A stretch of 64,000 nt of DNA from Candidatus Desulfarcum epimagneticum (GCA_900659855.1 CAACVI010000002.1:1-64000); one strand, 5' to 3'. Shown: positions 8,204 through 16,931, numbered from the stretch's first letter. Numbers and translations are program-made. Notes: generated from the sequence alone by a model not told the origin.

Positions 8204-9052
8204 ATGAAGAGAATGTTTTTCCGGGTGGCGGCGATCATGCTGGTCAGCCTGAGTTCCGTCGCGTTTTCGGCGCCTGTTTCCATCAAGTTTTTTCAAACCG
8301 ACAGCCGCTATGACTACCATGTGGATCTGTTGCGGCTGGCCATGGAAAAGACCTCGGGCCCCTATGTTCTGGAGCCGGTGAAAAACCGCATGACCCAGAA
8401 AAGGGGCCTGGCTTTTCTGACCGCCGGGAAGAAAGTCGACATCGCTTTTCTGGCCGCCAACAAAGAGAGGGAGGCGGCCTTTTTGCCTGTTCGGGTCCCC
8501 CTTCTCCAGGGCCTTTTGGGGCACAGGGTGTTTATCATCCGAAAAGACAAGCTTGAGAGTTTTTCCAAAATCAAAACCCTGGAGCAATTGAAAACCGGAT
8601 ACAAAGCGGGTTTTGGAAGCCAATGGGCCGATATGGAGATTTTGGAGTCCAACCAGCTTCCGGTGTATGGAACCGTCAATTATGAAAATCTGTTTAAAAT
8701 GCTTTCGGCGGGCCGGTTCGACTACTTTCCCCGGGGAATCAACGAGGCCTGGAGGGAGGTGGAGGAAAGAAAGGACCGGTATCCCGATCTTGTGGTGGAG
8801 CCCAAAACGGGGATTTATTACGACTACCCGGTCTATTATTTCGTGAACAAAAAAAACGTCTCTTTGGCGAAGCGGGTCGAGGCCGGGCTTAAAAAGGCCC
8901 TTTCGGACGGAACCTTCAAGGCCCTTTTTATGAAATACCATCGCTCCCTTATCCGCCGGGCCGATCTTAAAAACCGAAGGCTGTTTGAATTAAAGAACCG
9001 GACCCTTTCCCCGGATGTCCCGAAGATGGAGAAGGGGTGGTGGTTTGAGTAA
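8204..9052 (+). CDS. Periplasmic amino-acid-type solute-binding protein
   Basis: 282-residue protein with a classical signal peptide (MKRMFFRVAAIMLVSLSSVAFSA) and the shape of the bacterial extracellular solute-binding protein family 3: FLTAGKKVDIAFLAA, KIKTLEQLKTGYKAGFGSQWAD, an AGRFDYFPRG hinge segment and YYDYPVYYFVNKKN. No transporter permease or ATPase is adjacent. The next gene is a membrane adenylate cyclase whose start lies at or just after this stop. It may therefore be a sensor subunit rather than a transport protein; that role is inference. Confidence 0.8.
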   Translation: MKRMFFRVAAIMLVSLSSVAFSAPVSIKFFQTDSRYDYHVDLLRLAMEKTSGPYVLEPVKNRMTQKRGLAFLTAGKKVDIAFLAANKEREAAFLPVRVPLLQGLLGHRVFIIRKDKLESFSKIKTLEQLKTGYKAGFGSQWADMEILESNQLPVYGTVNYENLFKMLSAGRFDYFPRGINEAWREVEERKDRYPDLVVEPKTGIYYDYPVYYFVNKKNVSLAKRVEAGLKKALSDGTFKALFMKYHRSLIRRADLKNRRLFELKNRTLSPDVPKMEKGWWFE

Positions 9053-9071
9053 GAGGGAAGACCCTGACAAG

Positions 9072-10760
9072 ATGGAAGACTCCAAAATAAACTGCTGGGA
9101 ATACCTGAAGTGCGGACGGGAGCCCGGGGGAGCCAAGGCCGATGAGCTGGGGGTGTGCAAGGCCGCTGTGGATGAATCCTTCGACGGCATCAACGGCGGC
9201 GTTTGCGGAGGAAGGGTCTGCTGGGCCGTGGCCGGGACCCTGTGCGGGGGCCAGACCCAGGGCACCTTCGCCCAGAAGCGCAAAACATGCGTGAAATGCG
9301 ATTTTTTTAAACAGATCCATAAGGATGAGGAGAGGGCGCCCGGGGAAAAGGGCATCATCCGGGACGTGGAGATTGAGAAAAAGGAGAGAATCCAGACCAA
9401 GCTCTTTAAAATTTTTATCCCGTCCATTATCCTGATTTTTGCCGTGGTGGGGGGGATGAGCGTGTTTTTTCAGTCGTCGGCTTTGAGGGACGAGCTGGAA
9501 AAAAAAGCGGACCTGTCCGTCAAGATCGCGGTGGGAATCCTTGAAAAATCTCTCTGGGATTTTGACGAAGACCATTTGAGGCAGATGTGCGACGTCATGG
9601 CCGAGGACAGCGAGATCGCCGCGGTGGCGGCTTTTGACGAGGGGGGAGCCGCGCTGTATCAAAGCGGGGACAAGGGGGTCCTGGCGAATCTTGAATCCCC
9701 CGGGGCCGTCAAGGGCGTGTTTTCCAGGGAGCAGGACATCATATGGCGGCCCACCGATGAGAGGATCGGCAAGGTGAGGATTTATTTTTCCCGCCTGCCC
9801 ACCGCGCGAAAACAGCAAAAGGCCATTTTGTTTTATTTTCTGACCATGGTGGTTCTGATCACGTCCATCATCGTGATCACCCGGATTTTTTTCAAAAAGA
9901 TCATTTTCTCTCCCCTCAATTACCTGCTGGGGGGCATCCAGCGCATCACCAGCGAAAAGATTTACCATCCGGTGGAGGTCATGGCCAGGGACGAGATCGG
10001 GCATTTGACCATTTCCTTCAATGAAATGATGAAGCGCATCAACGACTACGCCCACAATCTTGAGAAAAAGGTGGAGGAGCGGACCCGGGAGATTATTGAA
10101 AAAAATCGCATCATCCAGGAGGAGCAGGAGAAATCCGAAAAGCTGCTGCTCAATATTTTGCCGGCGGCGGTGGCCGATGATTTGAAAAGATACGGCAAAA
10201 CCGAGCCGCGTTTTTACAAAAACGTCACGGTCTTTTTCTCGGATGTGGTGGGATTCACCAAGCTTTCCTCCACCCTCAAGCCCAAATCCCTGATCGGGGA
10301 GCTGAACCGGATGTTCACCTTTTTTGATCAAACCATCAAAAAGAACGGGTGCGAAAGAATCAAAACCATCGGGGACGCCTACCTGGCCGTTTGCGGCATG
10401 CACCGGGAAAACGAGCGCCACGCTGAAAATATCGTCCGCTCCGCCCTTCGGATCATCGAATGGCTCAAAGAGAGCGGCGCGTCTTCCGGAATGAAATGGC
10501 AAATCAGGATCGGCATTCATTCCGGCGAGGTGGCCGGGGGCATTGTGGGAACCGAAAAGTATATCTACGATGTGTTCGGCGACGCCATCAACACCGCCTC
10601 CAGGATGGAGAGCCATTCCGAGCCCATGAAAATCAACATCTCGGAGGCGACCCACTTGCTGGTCCGGGACAAGTTTGTGTGCGTGGAAAGGGGGGCGGCG
10701 CCCATCAAGGGGAAGGGCGAGATGAAGATGTATTTTGTGGAGAGCGAAAGGACCGTTTAA
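9072..10760 (+). CDS. Membrane-bound class III adenylate/guanylate cyclase with Cys-rich N terminus and HAMP domain
   Basis: About 562 residues. The N-terminal 90 residues are Cys-rich: CWEYLKCGRE, GVCGGRVCWAVAGTLCGG, CVKCDFF. A first membrane segment (FKIFIPSIILIFAVVGGMSV), a roughly 120-residue extracytoplasmic domain, a second segment (FLTMVVLITSIIVI), a HAMP domain, a coiled coil and a C-terminal cyclase catalytic domain follow. The cyclase has FFSDVVGFTKLSS (metal-binding Asp), GDAYLAVCGM and RIGIHSGEVAGGIVG. Start uncertain: ATG 9072 is used, but TTG 9045, overlapping the previous stop, has better-spaced AAGGGG. It is coupled to a solute-binding protein upstream and a cNMP-binding protein downstream, so it probably makes cAMP in response to a periplasmic or redox signal. 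Confidence 0.9.
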   Translation: MEDSKINCWEYLKCGREPGGAKADELGVCKAAVDESFDGINGGVCGGRVCWAVAGTLCGGQTQGTFAQKRKTCVKCDFFKQIHKDEERAPGEKGIIRDVEIEKKERIQTKLFKIFIPSIILIFAVVGGMSVFFQSSALRDELEKKADLSVKIAVGILEKSLWDFDEDHLRQMCDVMAEDSEIAAVAAFDEGGAALYQSGDKGVLANLESPGAVKGVFSREQDIIWRPTDERIGKVRIYFSRLPTARKQQKAILFYFLTMVVLITSIIVITRIFFKKIIFSPLNYLLGGIQRITSEKIYHPVEVMARDEIGHLTISFNEMMKRINDYAHNLEKKVEERTREIIEKNRIIQEEQEKSEKLLLNILPAAVADDLKRYGKTEPRFYKNVTVFFSDVVGFTKLSSTLKPKSLIGELNRMFTFFDQTIKKNGCERIKTIGDAYLAVCGMHRENERHAENIVRSALRIIEWLKESGASSGMKWQIRIGIHSGEVAGGIVGTEKYIYDVFGDAINTASRMESHSEPMKINISEATHLLVRDKFVCVERGAAPIKGKGEMKMYFVESERTV

Positions 10761-10788
10761 CTTTTTCAAAAAAAACGGAGGGATGCCC

Positions 10789-11832
10789 ATGAAAAGCGAT
10801 GCGCTTTCTTTTAAACCCTTTATATTCCAGTTTTCAGAAGGGGACGTTCGGAATGTGGCCCGGGTGTTTCAATTGCTGGAAGGTGAAAAAATATCCATCC
10901 GGTGGACCCAGGGCAAAGAATACCTGTACCCGGTCACCGGGAGGACCATCGTCCGGGATTCCGGCGGGGCTGAGACGGCTCTGGAGGCGGCCCCGGGAAA
11001 AGACGCGCCCTTCCGAATGCCTGAGCGCGTCGAGCCCATCGAGATTTTCGCGGACACGGAGGCCATTTTGTATCACGTGGATGAGGAAAAACTCGATGAC
11101 CTCATTTTCTGGAGCGAGCTTAAACGGGTCATTGACGAAAAGGGCATGGGCTTAAACTCGCGCATTGACAAACTGTCCGAGTCCCCGGTTTTCAGCGGCC
11201 TGTCTCCCCGGGCCGTCTGCGAGACGGTGAACGCCCTGAAGGTCCGGGAGGTGTCCGCGGGGGAGGAGGTGATCAAACAGTTTGATCCCGGCGACGTGTT
11301 TTATATCATCGATTCGGGAGTCGCCGAGGTCTGGGTGGCGGAGTTTGTGGGCGACGAGTCCAAAAAGGTGTGTGACCTGCGCGCCGGCCACGGCTTTGGT
11401 GAAGACGCGCTGGTCTCGGGAAAACCCCGGAACGCCACCGTGAAAATGAAGACCGGCGGCAAACTGCTGACCCTTGAAAAGGACGATTATATCCGCCTGA
11501 TCTCAAGCGCGAGCCTGTTTGAGGTGGGGCCGGAAGAGGCCAGGGAAAAGACCTCCCAAGGCGTTGAGCTTCTGGACATTCGTTTTGAGGAGGAAAATGA
11601 GGAGGCCCACATACCCGGCTCCATTCTGATCCCGCTGCATCAGCTCAGGCAGCGTTTCGGCGAACTGGACCAGGGCAAAGATTATATTGTTTATTGCAGG
11701 AGCGGCAAACGAAGCGCGGCCGGGGCGGCGTTTCTGTCCAAGATGGATTTTAACGCCGTTTCCATGAAGGGCGGGATCAAAGGCTGGCCCTATAAAAAAG
11801 AGGGGATCGCGGCCGACATGGACGTGGACTGA
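10789..11832 (+). CDS. Cyclic nucleotide-binding domain protein with C-terminal rhodanese domain
   Basis: 347-residue cytoplasmic protein. The N-terminal 120 residues are an unassigned regulatory region. A cyclic nucleotide-binding domain follows at about 125-235 (PVFSGLSPRAVCETVNALKV, FDPGDVFYIIDSGVAEVWV, GHGFGEDALVSGKPRNATV). A rhodanese domain at about 245-335 has VELLDIRFEEENEEAHIPGS and the active-site loop YCRSGKRSA. The loop Cys is present, so sulfur transfer is possible. Start chosen at the second of two ATGs because GGAGGG sits 6 bp upstream of it. It lies directly downstream of the adenylate cyclase, so it is a likely cAMP effector. Confidence 0.87.
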   Translation: MKSDALSFKPFIFQFSEGDVRNVARVFQLLEGEKISIRWTQGKEYLYPVTGRTIVRDSGGAETALEAAPGKDAPFRMPERVEPIEIFADTEAILYHVDEEKLDDLIFWSELKRVIDEKGMGLNSRIDKLSESPVFSGLSPRAVCETVNALKVREVSAGEEVIKQFDPGDVFYIIDSGVAEVWVAEFVGDESKKVCDLRAGHGFGEDALVSGKPRNATVKMKTGGKLLTLEKDDYIRLISSASLFEVGPEEAREKTSQGVELLDIRFEEENEEAHIPGSILIPLHQLRQRFGELDQGKDYIVYCRSGKRSAAGAAFLSKMDFNAVSMKGGIKGWPYKKEGIAADMDVD

Positions 11833-11844
11833 ATCAAACCGGCT

Positions 11845-11869
11845 AAGCCCTTGAGGCCGGGCTTTTTTT
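11845..11869 (+). terminator. Intrinsic terminator after the cNMP-binding/rhodanese gene
   Basis: AAGCCC (11845-11850) pairs with GGGCTT (11859-11864) across an 8-base loop, followed by a run of T to 11869. It separates the cyclase operon from the metallo-hydrolase gene. Confidence 0.7.
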
Positions 11870-11901
11870 CACGGCCCGCCGGGGCGCGAAAGGAAATCGC
11901 G

Positions 11902-12774
11902 ATGATCGTCACCATATGGGGGACCCGGGGCTCCATTCCCACGCCGGGGCCCAAAACCGTCAGACACGGGGGCAACACCAGCTGCGTGGCGGCCCGGTTT
12001 GACGATGTGTTCGTCATCTTTGACGCCGGCACGGGAATCCGGGTCCTGGGGGATCATATCGCCCAAACCGGCCGGGCCTTTGACGGCCATCTTTTTCTGA
12101 GCCACATGCACTGGGACCATATCCAGGGATTTCCCTTCTTCACCCCGGCCTATGTCCCGGGGAACCGCCTGAGAATCTATGAGCATCAGGACCTCAGTCG
12201 GGGTTTGAAGGGGCTGTTTGAAAGGGGAATGAAGTCTCCCAATTTTCCGGTGGAAATGAAGGAGATGGGGGCCTCGATTTCCTTTCTTCCCTTTCAAAAT
12301 CCCGTGGAGATTCGATCGGGCCCCGACGTCGTGGCCCATGTGGACCACGCCCGGCTCAACCATCCGGACATCTCTTTGGGATACCGCATCGAAGATTTAA
12401 GCTCCGGCAAAACCTTTGTGTACGCCACCGACACCGAGCATACCCCCGGGGAGCCGCCGGATGAGCGTTTAAGAAAGCTGGCCATGGGCGCGGACATTCT
12501 TTTGTACGACGCCCAGTACACGGAGGAGGAATACGAGGGGATCGGCGGCCTTCCCTCGCGGAAAGGCTGGGGGCATTCCACGTGGAAAGAGGGGCTCAAG
12601 ATGGCCTCGGCGGCGGGCGTCCCCCGGCTGGTTTTGTTTCACCACGACCCCGGGCATGACGACGGGTTCCTGGAGGCCGTTGAAAGAAAAGCCTATGATT
12701 ATTTAAAGAAAAATCAGACGGCTCTGGCCGGCGTGGAGTCTGTGGAGATGGCGCGTGAAGGAATGGATCTGTGA
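11902..12774 (+). CDS. Metallo-beta-lactamase fold hydrolase (phosphodiesterase-like)
   Basis: 290-residue MBL-fold protein with the metal ligands HMHWDHIQG (HxHxDH, about 73-81), a middle HVDHARLNHPD segment, YATDTEHTPGE (metal Asp), and a C-terminal LVLFHHDPGHDD. The opening MIVTIWGTRGSIPTPGP and HGGNTSCV are typical of the branch annotated as cyclic-nucleotide or cyclic-phosphate phosphodiesterases. ATG 11902 with an upstream AAAGGA was chosen over 11851, which lies inside the terminator. The preceding genes synthesise and bind cyclic nucleotide, so cAMP hydrolysis is an attractive but unproven role. Confidence 0.82.
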   Translation: MIVTIWGTRGSIPTPGPKTVRHGGNTSCVAARFDDVFVIFDAGTGIRVLGDHIAQTGRAFDGHLFLSHMHWDHIQGFPFFTPAYVPGNRLRIYEHQDLSRGLKGLFERGMKSPNFPVEMKEMGASISFLPFQNPVEIRSGPDVVAHVDHARLNHPDISLGYRIEDLSSGKTFVYATDTEHTPGEPPDERLRKLAMGADILLYDAQYTEEEYEGIGGLPSRKGWGHSTWKEGLKMASAAGVPRLVLFHHDPGHDDGFLEAVERKAYDYLKKNQTALAGVESVEMAREGMDL

Positions 12775-12876
12775 TTTTGTAAATTCCCGCTATACTTTTG
12801 GGGCGTTTTCGTGTAAGGGGTTGTTCCGGGAGAGAGTCGCGTTGTTTCGTTTCACATCCAGCCGGGAGAACACCAC

Positions 12877-13776
12877 ATGACCATGAGCATGACGGCCTTT
12901 GCCAGGGCCGAAACCGTCAGCGGGGGCGTCGCCCTTTCAGTGGAGATCCGGTCGGTGAACGGCCGGAATTTTGATTTGTCCCTTCGCCTGCCCCGGGAGC
13001 TTTCCGGGCTGGAGGAATGGATTCGAAAGGCGATTTCAAAAAAAGCGTCCAGGGGTCGCGTGGAGGCGTCCCTGGCGCTGGAGGATGTCCGGGGCGAGAC
13101 GGACCGGCTTGAAATCGACGCGCCCAGGGCCCGGGCCGTTCATCGGGCGTGCCTGGAATTAAAGGCCCTGCTGGGCCTTGAGGATGACATCACCCTGGAT
13201 CTGATTTTAAAAACAGACCTGATTTTAAAAAACGGCCATGTGATCCGGCCCGCCGAGCCGGAAATAGACATGGACGCCTTTGAAAAAGACGCCCGGGCGT
13301 GCGTGGAAAGGGCGCTGGCGGATTTCGCGGCCATGCGCCGGACCGAGGGGGAATGCGTCCGCCGGGATTTTTTAGAGCGCCTGGAGGGCGTCGAGTCCCG
13401 GATGGAGGCCATCGGCCGGGAATCGGCGGCCATGCTTCCCCATTACCGGAAGCGTCTGGAGCGGCGCGTGTCCAGTCTGGCCGGCGGGCTTGTGGAGATT
13501 GATCCCGGGCGGATCTGCCAGGAGGCGGCGTTTCTGGCCGACAAAAGCGACATTTCCGAAGAGATCACAAGAATCCAAAGCCATATCGAACAGTTTCGGG
13601 AGATTCTCAACGCCGAAGGGGCGTCCGGCCGAAAACTGAATTTCCTGGTCCAGGAGCTGGGCCGGGAGATCAACACCATCGCCTCCAAAACCGGGAGCCT
13701 GGAGGCGTCCCGGACGGCGGTGGAGGTCAAATCCGAGCTGGAAAAAATTCGGGAGCAGGTCCAGAATGTGGAATAG
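12877..13776 (+). CDS. yicC: YicC family endoribonuclease
   Basis: 299-residue protein matching the YicC family along its length: MSMTAFAR and SVEIRSVNGRNFDLSLRLP at the N terminus, and the conserved C-terminal block EEITRIQSHIEQFREILNAE, GRKLNFLVQELGREINTIASK, VKSELEKIREQVQNVE. Family members are RNA endonucleases involved in stationary phase or RNA turnover. It opens a housekeeping cluster (yicC, remA-like, gmk), a gene order seen in many bacteria, which supports the call. GGGAGA precedes the chosen ATG. Confidence 0.93.
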   Translation: MTMSMTAFARAETVSGGVALSVEIRSVNGRNFDLSLRLPRELSGLEEWIRKAISKKASRGRVEASLALEDVRGETDRLEIDAPRARAVHRACLELKALLGLEDDITLDLILKTDLILKNGHVIRPAEPEIDMDAFEKDARACVERALADFAAMRRTEGECVRRDFLERLEGVESRMEAIGRESAAMLPHYRKRLERRVSSLAGGLVEIDPGRICQEAAFLADKSDISEEITRIQSHIEQFREILNAEGASGRKLNFLVQELGREINTIASKTGSLEASRTAVEVKSELEKIREQVQNVE

Positions 13777-13791
13777 GAACAGGGCAAGCGT

Positions 13792-14052
13792 ATGAAACAG
13801 CGTCTTTTAAACATCGGCTTCGGGAATTCGGTGGCGGCCCATCGCGTGGTGGCCATCATTTCCCCCCACTCCGCGCCCATGAAGCGCATGAAGGACGAGG
13901 CAAAAAAAGGAAGCCGCCTGGTGGACGCCACCCAGGGTCGAAAAACGAGGTCGGTCATTGTCATGGACAGCAACCACGTGGCGCTTTCGGCCATCCAGGT
14001 GGAAACCATGTCCCATCGATTTGAAAACCTGAAAGAAAACGATCCGGACTGA
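13792..14052 (+). CDS. RemA-like DUF370 regulatory protein
   Basis: 86-residue small protein with the DUF370/RemA pattern: [37 protein letters not shown] (observed as [19 protein letters not shown]) and [16 protein letters not shown]. RemA in Bacillus is a DNA-binding activator of biofilm matrix genes. In most bacteria this gene sits between yicC and gmk as here, with unknown role. It starts 15 bp after the yicC stop and ends 4 bp before gmk. Confidence 0.88.
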   Translation: MKQRLLNIGFGNSVAAHRVVAIISPHSAPMKRMKDEAKKGSRLVDATQGRKTRSVIVMDSNHVALSAIQVETMSHRFENLKENDPD

Positions 14053-14056
14053 TCCC

Positions 14057-14677
14057 ATGCCCCCTGAAAGCCCAAAAACCCCTTTTGGCTCCGCTTGTCT
14101 GTTCGCGGTGTCGGCGCCGTCCGGGACCGGCAAGACCACTTTGTGCCGGGCCCTTTTAAAACGCTTTCCCGATATGGCGTTCTCCATTTCCCACACCACC
14201 CGAAAACCCCGGCCCAATGAGACCGACGGCGTGGATTACCATTTTATATCCAAAGCGGCGTTCAAAGAAAAAATCAAGCGGGACCTCTGGGCCGAATGGG
14301 AAGAGATTTACGGCGAGTATTACGGCACATCGGCCGAGCTGATCGAAGGGCATTTGTCGGCGGGCCGGGACGCGCTTTTAGACATCGATGTCAAAGGGGC
14401 GCTTCAGATGCGCCGCCGCTATCCCTTTTGCGTGGCCATTTTCATTATGCCGCCTTCCCTTCAGACGCTTAAGGAGCGCCTTGAGTCAAGGGGCACGGAG
14501 ACCTCCGCCGACATGGAAAAGCGGCTGGCCATCGCCGAAAAGGAGATGGAGGTCGGGAAAAATTTTCGGCATGTCATCGTCAACGACCGCCTGGACCGGG
14601 CGTTTCGGGAGCTTGAGGACACGGTTTTGCGCTATCGCGGGCGAAACCACACACAGGAAATCCAAACGGGAAAATAA
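14057..14677 (+). CDS. gmk: Guanylate kinase
   Basis: 206-residue GMP kinase (GMP to GDP). The P-loop is SAPSGTGKTTLCRALL (about 18-33). The GMP-binding region shows SISHTTRKPRPNETDGVDYHF, WAEWEEIYGEYYGTS and LLDIDVKGALQMR; the lid and C terminus have FIMPPSLQTLKERLESRGTE. Length is normal. It is between the remA-like gene and an rRNA methyltransferase gene 2 bp downstream. Confidence 0.95.
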   Translation: MPPESPKTPFGSACLFAVSAPSGTGKTTLCRALLKRFPDMAFSISHTTRKPRPNETDGVDYHFISKAAFKEKIKRDLWAEWEEIYGEYYGTSAELIEGHLSAGRDALLDIDVKGALQMRRRYPFCVAIFIMPPSLQTLKERLESRGTETSADMEKRLAIAEKEMEVGKNFRHVIVNDRLDRAFRELEDTVLRYRGRNHTQEIQTGK

Positions 14678-14679
14678 AA

Positions 14680-15420
14680 ATGGAGACGCTTTGGGGCATC
14701 CATTCCGTCCGGGAGGCGCTGGCGGCGGGCAGGCGGGACATTCACCGGCTCTGGTTTGAAAAAAAGAGGGCGGCCGGGCGTCTGGCGCCCATCCTGTCGC
14801 TGGCCGGAAAAAAGAAAGTCCCGGCAAAGGCCGCCGGGCCGGACCAGCTGGCCCGGGCCTGCCAAACCCGCCTCCACCAGGGGGTGTGTCTGGAGACCGG
14901 GCCCTATCCCCTGGCGGACTTCGGGGAGCTGGCCGCGTCCGGGGACCGGGCGGGACGCTCGCTGATTGTGCTGCTGGATCAGATTGTGGACCCCCACAAC
15001 CTGGGCGCCATTTTAAGGACGGCCCTTTGCGCCGGCGCCCGCGGCGTCGTCATTCCCCGGGACCGCTCGGCGGGTCCTTCGCCGTCGGTGTCCCGGGCCT
15101 CGGCCGGGGCGCTGGAGCATATCCGCCTGGCCCGGGCGCCCAATATGGCCGGCGCCATCCAAACGCTTAAAAAGAAAGGCTTCTGGGTGTTCGGAGCCGC
15201 CGCCGACGGCGCCGAGTCTGTTTTTTCCACGGAATGGGACCTGAAAACGGCCCTGGTCATCGGCGGGGAGGAAAAGGGCCTCAGACCCCTGGTGAAAAAA
15301 AATTGTGACCGCCTGGTCTTTATTCCCATGGCCGGGCCGGTGGAATCGCTCAACGCCTCGGCCGCCGCCGCCGTGATTTTGTATCAGGCGGCCGGGCGTC
15401 CAGGAGGTCCGGGGGATTGA
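14680..15420 (+). CDS. rlmB: TrmH/SpoU family RNA 2'-O-methyltransferase (RlmB-like)
   Basis: 246-residue SpoU-family methyltransferase. It has an N-terminal substrate-binding domain (METLWGIHSVREALAAGRR) and a C-terminal knotted methylase domain with the three SpoU motifs: VLLDQIVDPHNLGAILRTA, LVIGGEEKGLRPLVKK and IPMAGPVESLNASAAAAVILY. RlmB methylates the ribose of 23S rRNA G2251; the N-terminal domain favours that function over tRNA methylation. The last codons overlap the comF start. Confidence 0.9.
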   Translation: METLWGIHSVREALAAGRRDIHRLWFEKKRAAGRLAPILSLAGKKKVPAKAAGPDQLARACQTRLHQGVCLETGPYPLADFGELAASGDRAGRSLIVLLDQIVDPHNLGAILRTALCAGARGVVIPRDRSAGPSPSVSRASAGALEHIRLARAPNMAGAIQTLKKKGFWVFGAAADGAESVFSTEWDLKTALVIGGEEKGLRPLVKKNCDRLVFIPMAGPVESLNASAAAAVILYQAAGRPGGPGD

Positions 15421-16286
15421 GACCGGCCGGGGAATGGAAAAAAAAGGCCGGACGCGCGGCCCAAATGGCGGCGAACGCCCTGGCCCGGGCCGTGTTTCCC
15501 CCCAGATGCCTGTCGTGCGGGCGTTTTTTTCACCCCGATCCGGACCCGGCCCGGGAAACCGGACCGGCCGAAAACGGGCGCTTTGACGCGGCCCGTTTTT
15601 TCGCGCAAAGCGCGGCGGAATGCCTATGCCCCGAATGCGCCCGGGGATTTTCCCCGGCCCGCTCCCCCCTTTGCCCGGCCTGCGGCGCCGTGTTCCCGAC
15701 CCCGGCGGGAGACGACCACGTGTGCGGGGAATGCCTGGCGCGCCCCAAACGCTTTGACATGGCCCGGGCCTGCGGGATTTATTCCGGGCCGCTTAAAAAA
15801 GCCGTCCACTCCTTTAAATACCGGGGCCGGACCGAGCTGGCCCGTCCCTTTTCCCGGACGCTGTTTCTTTTTTTTCAAAGCGCCTGGGCCGGCCGGCCTG
15901 TGGATATGATCGTTCCCGCGCCCCTTCACCCGAAGCGGCTTCGGGAAAGGGGGTTTAACCAGTCTTTTCTCCTGGTGAAGGACTGGCCCCTTTTCATGGC
16001 CCGGGGGGGATTTGGAAATCCGGCCCCGGACGTCTCGCCCTTTGTCATTGAAAGAAGGAGAAAAACGAGCCCGCAGACCGGTCTGAGCCGGAAGGAAAGA
16101 CGGCGAAACGTGAAAAACGCCTTTTTTGTGACTGACGCCTCCCGGGCGCGGGGCAGACGGGTTCTTCTGGTGGACGATGTTTACACCACAGGCGCCACCC
16201 TGGACGAGTGCGCCCGGGCTCTTTTAAAGGAGGGCGCGGCCGGGGTGGACGCCCTGACGCTGGCCCGGGCCATGCCGTCTGTATGA
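15417..16286 (+). CDS. comF: ComF family protein (zinc-finger phosphoribosyltransferase)
   Basis: 289-residue ComF protein. An N-terminal zinc-finger region has FPPRCLSCGRFF, CLCPECARGF, CPACGAVFPT and CGECLARP. A phosphoribosyltransferase-like domain has RACGIYSGPLKKAVHSFKY, PAPLHPKRLRERGFNQS and the PRPP-binding loop VLLVDDVYTTGATLDEC (about 253-269). ComF helps single-stranded DNA handling during natural transformation. Start is TTG 15417, overlapping the rlmB stop, with AGGAGGT at good spacing; an ATG at 15465 has no clear ribosome-binding site. Confidence 0.9.
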   Translation: MRPAGEWKKKAGRAAQMAANALARAVFPPRCLSCGRFFHPDPDPARETGPAENGRFDAARFFAQSAAECLCPECARGFSPARSPLCPACGAVFPTPAGDDHVCGECLARPKRFDMARACGIYSGPLKKAVHSFKYRGRTELARPFSRTLFLFFQSAWAGRPVDMIVPAPLHPKRLRERGFNQSFLLVKDWPLFMARGGFGNPAPDVSPFVIERRRKTSPQTGLSRKERRRNVKNAFFVTDASRARGRRVLLVDDVYTTGATLDECARALLKEGAAGVDALTLARAMPSV

Positions 16287-16311
16287 CGGGGACCGGGGGG
16301 AAAGAGAGAGG

Positions 16312-16800
16312 ATGACGTTAAAAAAAACACTGGATCGCGAGGCCCTGGCCCGGGCGGTGGCCGGGCTTAAAAAACAAAAGAAACGAATCGTTTTCACGAA
16401 CGGATGCTTTGACATCGTTCACTCGGGCCATGTGGCGTGCCTGGAGGCGGCCCGGTCCCTGGGAGACGTTTTGGTGGCGGGTCTGAATTCCGACGCCTCG
16501 GTCCGGGAAATCAAGGGGCCTGAAAGGCCCATCGTTCCCCTGGAGCATCGGTCCCGGGTCATGGCGGCGCTGGCGTGCGTGGATTTTGTCACGGCCTTTG
16601 ACGAGCCCGACCCCTGGAATTTGATCAACGCCGTCCGGCCGGATGTCCTGGTCAAGGGCGGGGACTGGGCCCCAAACGCCATCGTCGGCGCCGACATCAT
16701 GGAAAAAACCGGGGGAAAGACCTTAAGCATTCCCCTGGTCCCCGGGATGTCAACCTCTTTCATCATTGATAAGATTCTTAAGACATACAAAAAAAAATAA
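16312..16800 (+). CDS. rfaE2: D-glycero-beta-D-manno-heptose 1-phosphate adenylyltransferase
   Basis: 162-residue nucleotidyltransferase that makes ADP-heptose for the lipopolysaccharide inner core. It corresponds to the C-terminal domain of HldE as a stand-alone protein. Motifs are VFTNGCFDIVHSGHVACLE (HxGH-type nucleotide site), VAGLNSDASVREIKGPERP, LVKGGDWAPNAIVGAD and the terminal MSTSFIIDKIL. It implies a Gram-negative cell with heptose-containing LPS, in line with lolA and the polysaccharide genes further on. Confidence 0.93.
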   Translation: MTLKKTLDREALARAVAGLKKQKKRIVFTNGCFDIVHSGHVACLEAARSLGDVLVAGLNSDASVREIKGPERPIVPLEHRSRVMAALACVDFVTAFDEPDPWNLINAVRPDVLVKGGDWAPNAIVGADIMEKTGGKTLSIPLVPGMSTSFIIDKILKTYKKK

Positions 16801-16801
16801 A

Positions 16802-16829
16802 CGCCCAGGCGCGGCCGCGGCGCCGGGCG
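16802..16829 (+). terminator. GC-rich hairpin after the heptose adenylyltransferase gene
   Basis: CGCCCAGGCGC and GCGCCGGGCG form a strong stem just after the stop codon. There is no T-tract, so it may act as an mRNA 3' stabiliser or a factor-assisted terminator rather than a classical intrinsic one. Confidence 0.4.
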
Positions 16830-16831
16830 GC

Positions 16832-16880
16832 CTTGACATTGTCTTTTGCAGTATTATTTTTTACGCAAGCAAACGACAAT
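16832..16880 (+). promoter_or_regulatory. Putative heat-shock-type promoter overlapping an inverted repeat upstream of grpE
   Basis: CTTGACATT (16832-16840) and TATTAT (16852-16857) are 13 bp apart measured from the TTGACA hexamer, shorter than sigma70 spacing and closer to sigma32 promoters. ATTGTCTTTTGC (16838-16849) and GCAAACGACAAT (16869-16880) are inverted repeats with 11 of 12 matching, spanning the presumed start site. No CIRCE element is present, so this may be the control site of grpE-dnaK. Confidence 0.4.
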
Positions 16881-16931
16881 GAAGAATCGACCTGGATCAT
16901 CGGGGATAAGAATTAAGCGGATGAGAGTTAA

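Noticed and set aside
8967-10790. 607-residue open frame on the minus strand
   Set aside because: It is exactly antisense to the adenylate cyclase, whose domains are unmistakable. Its translation is rich in His, Pro and Gly with no domain, a usual shadow in GC-rich DNA.
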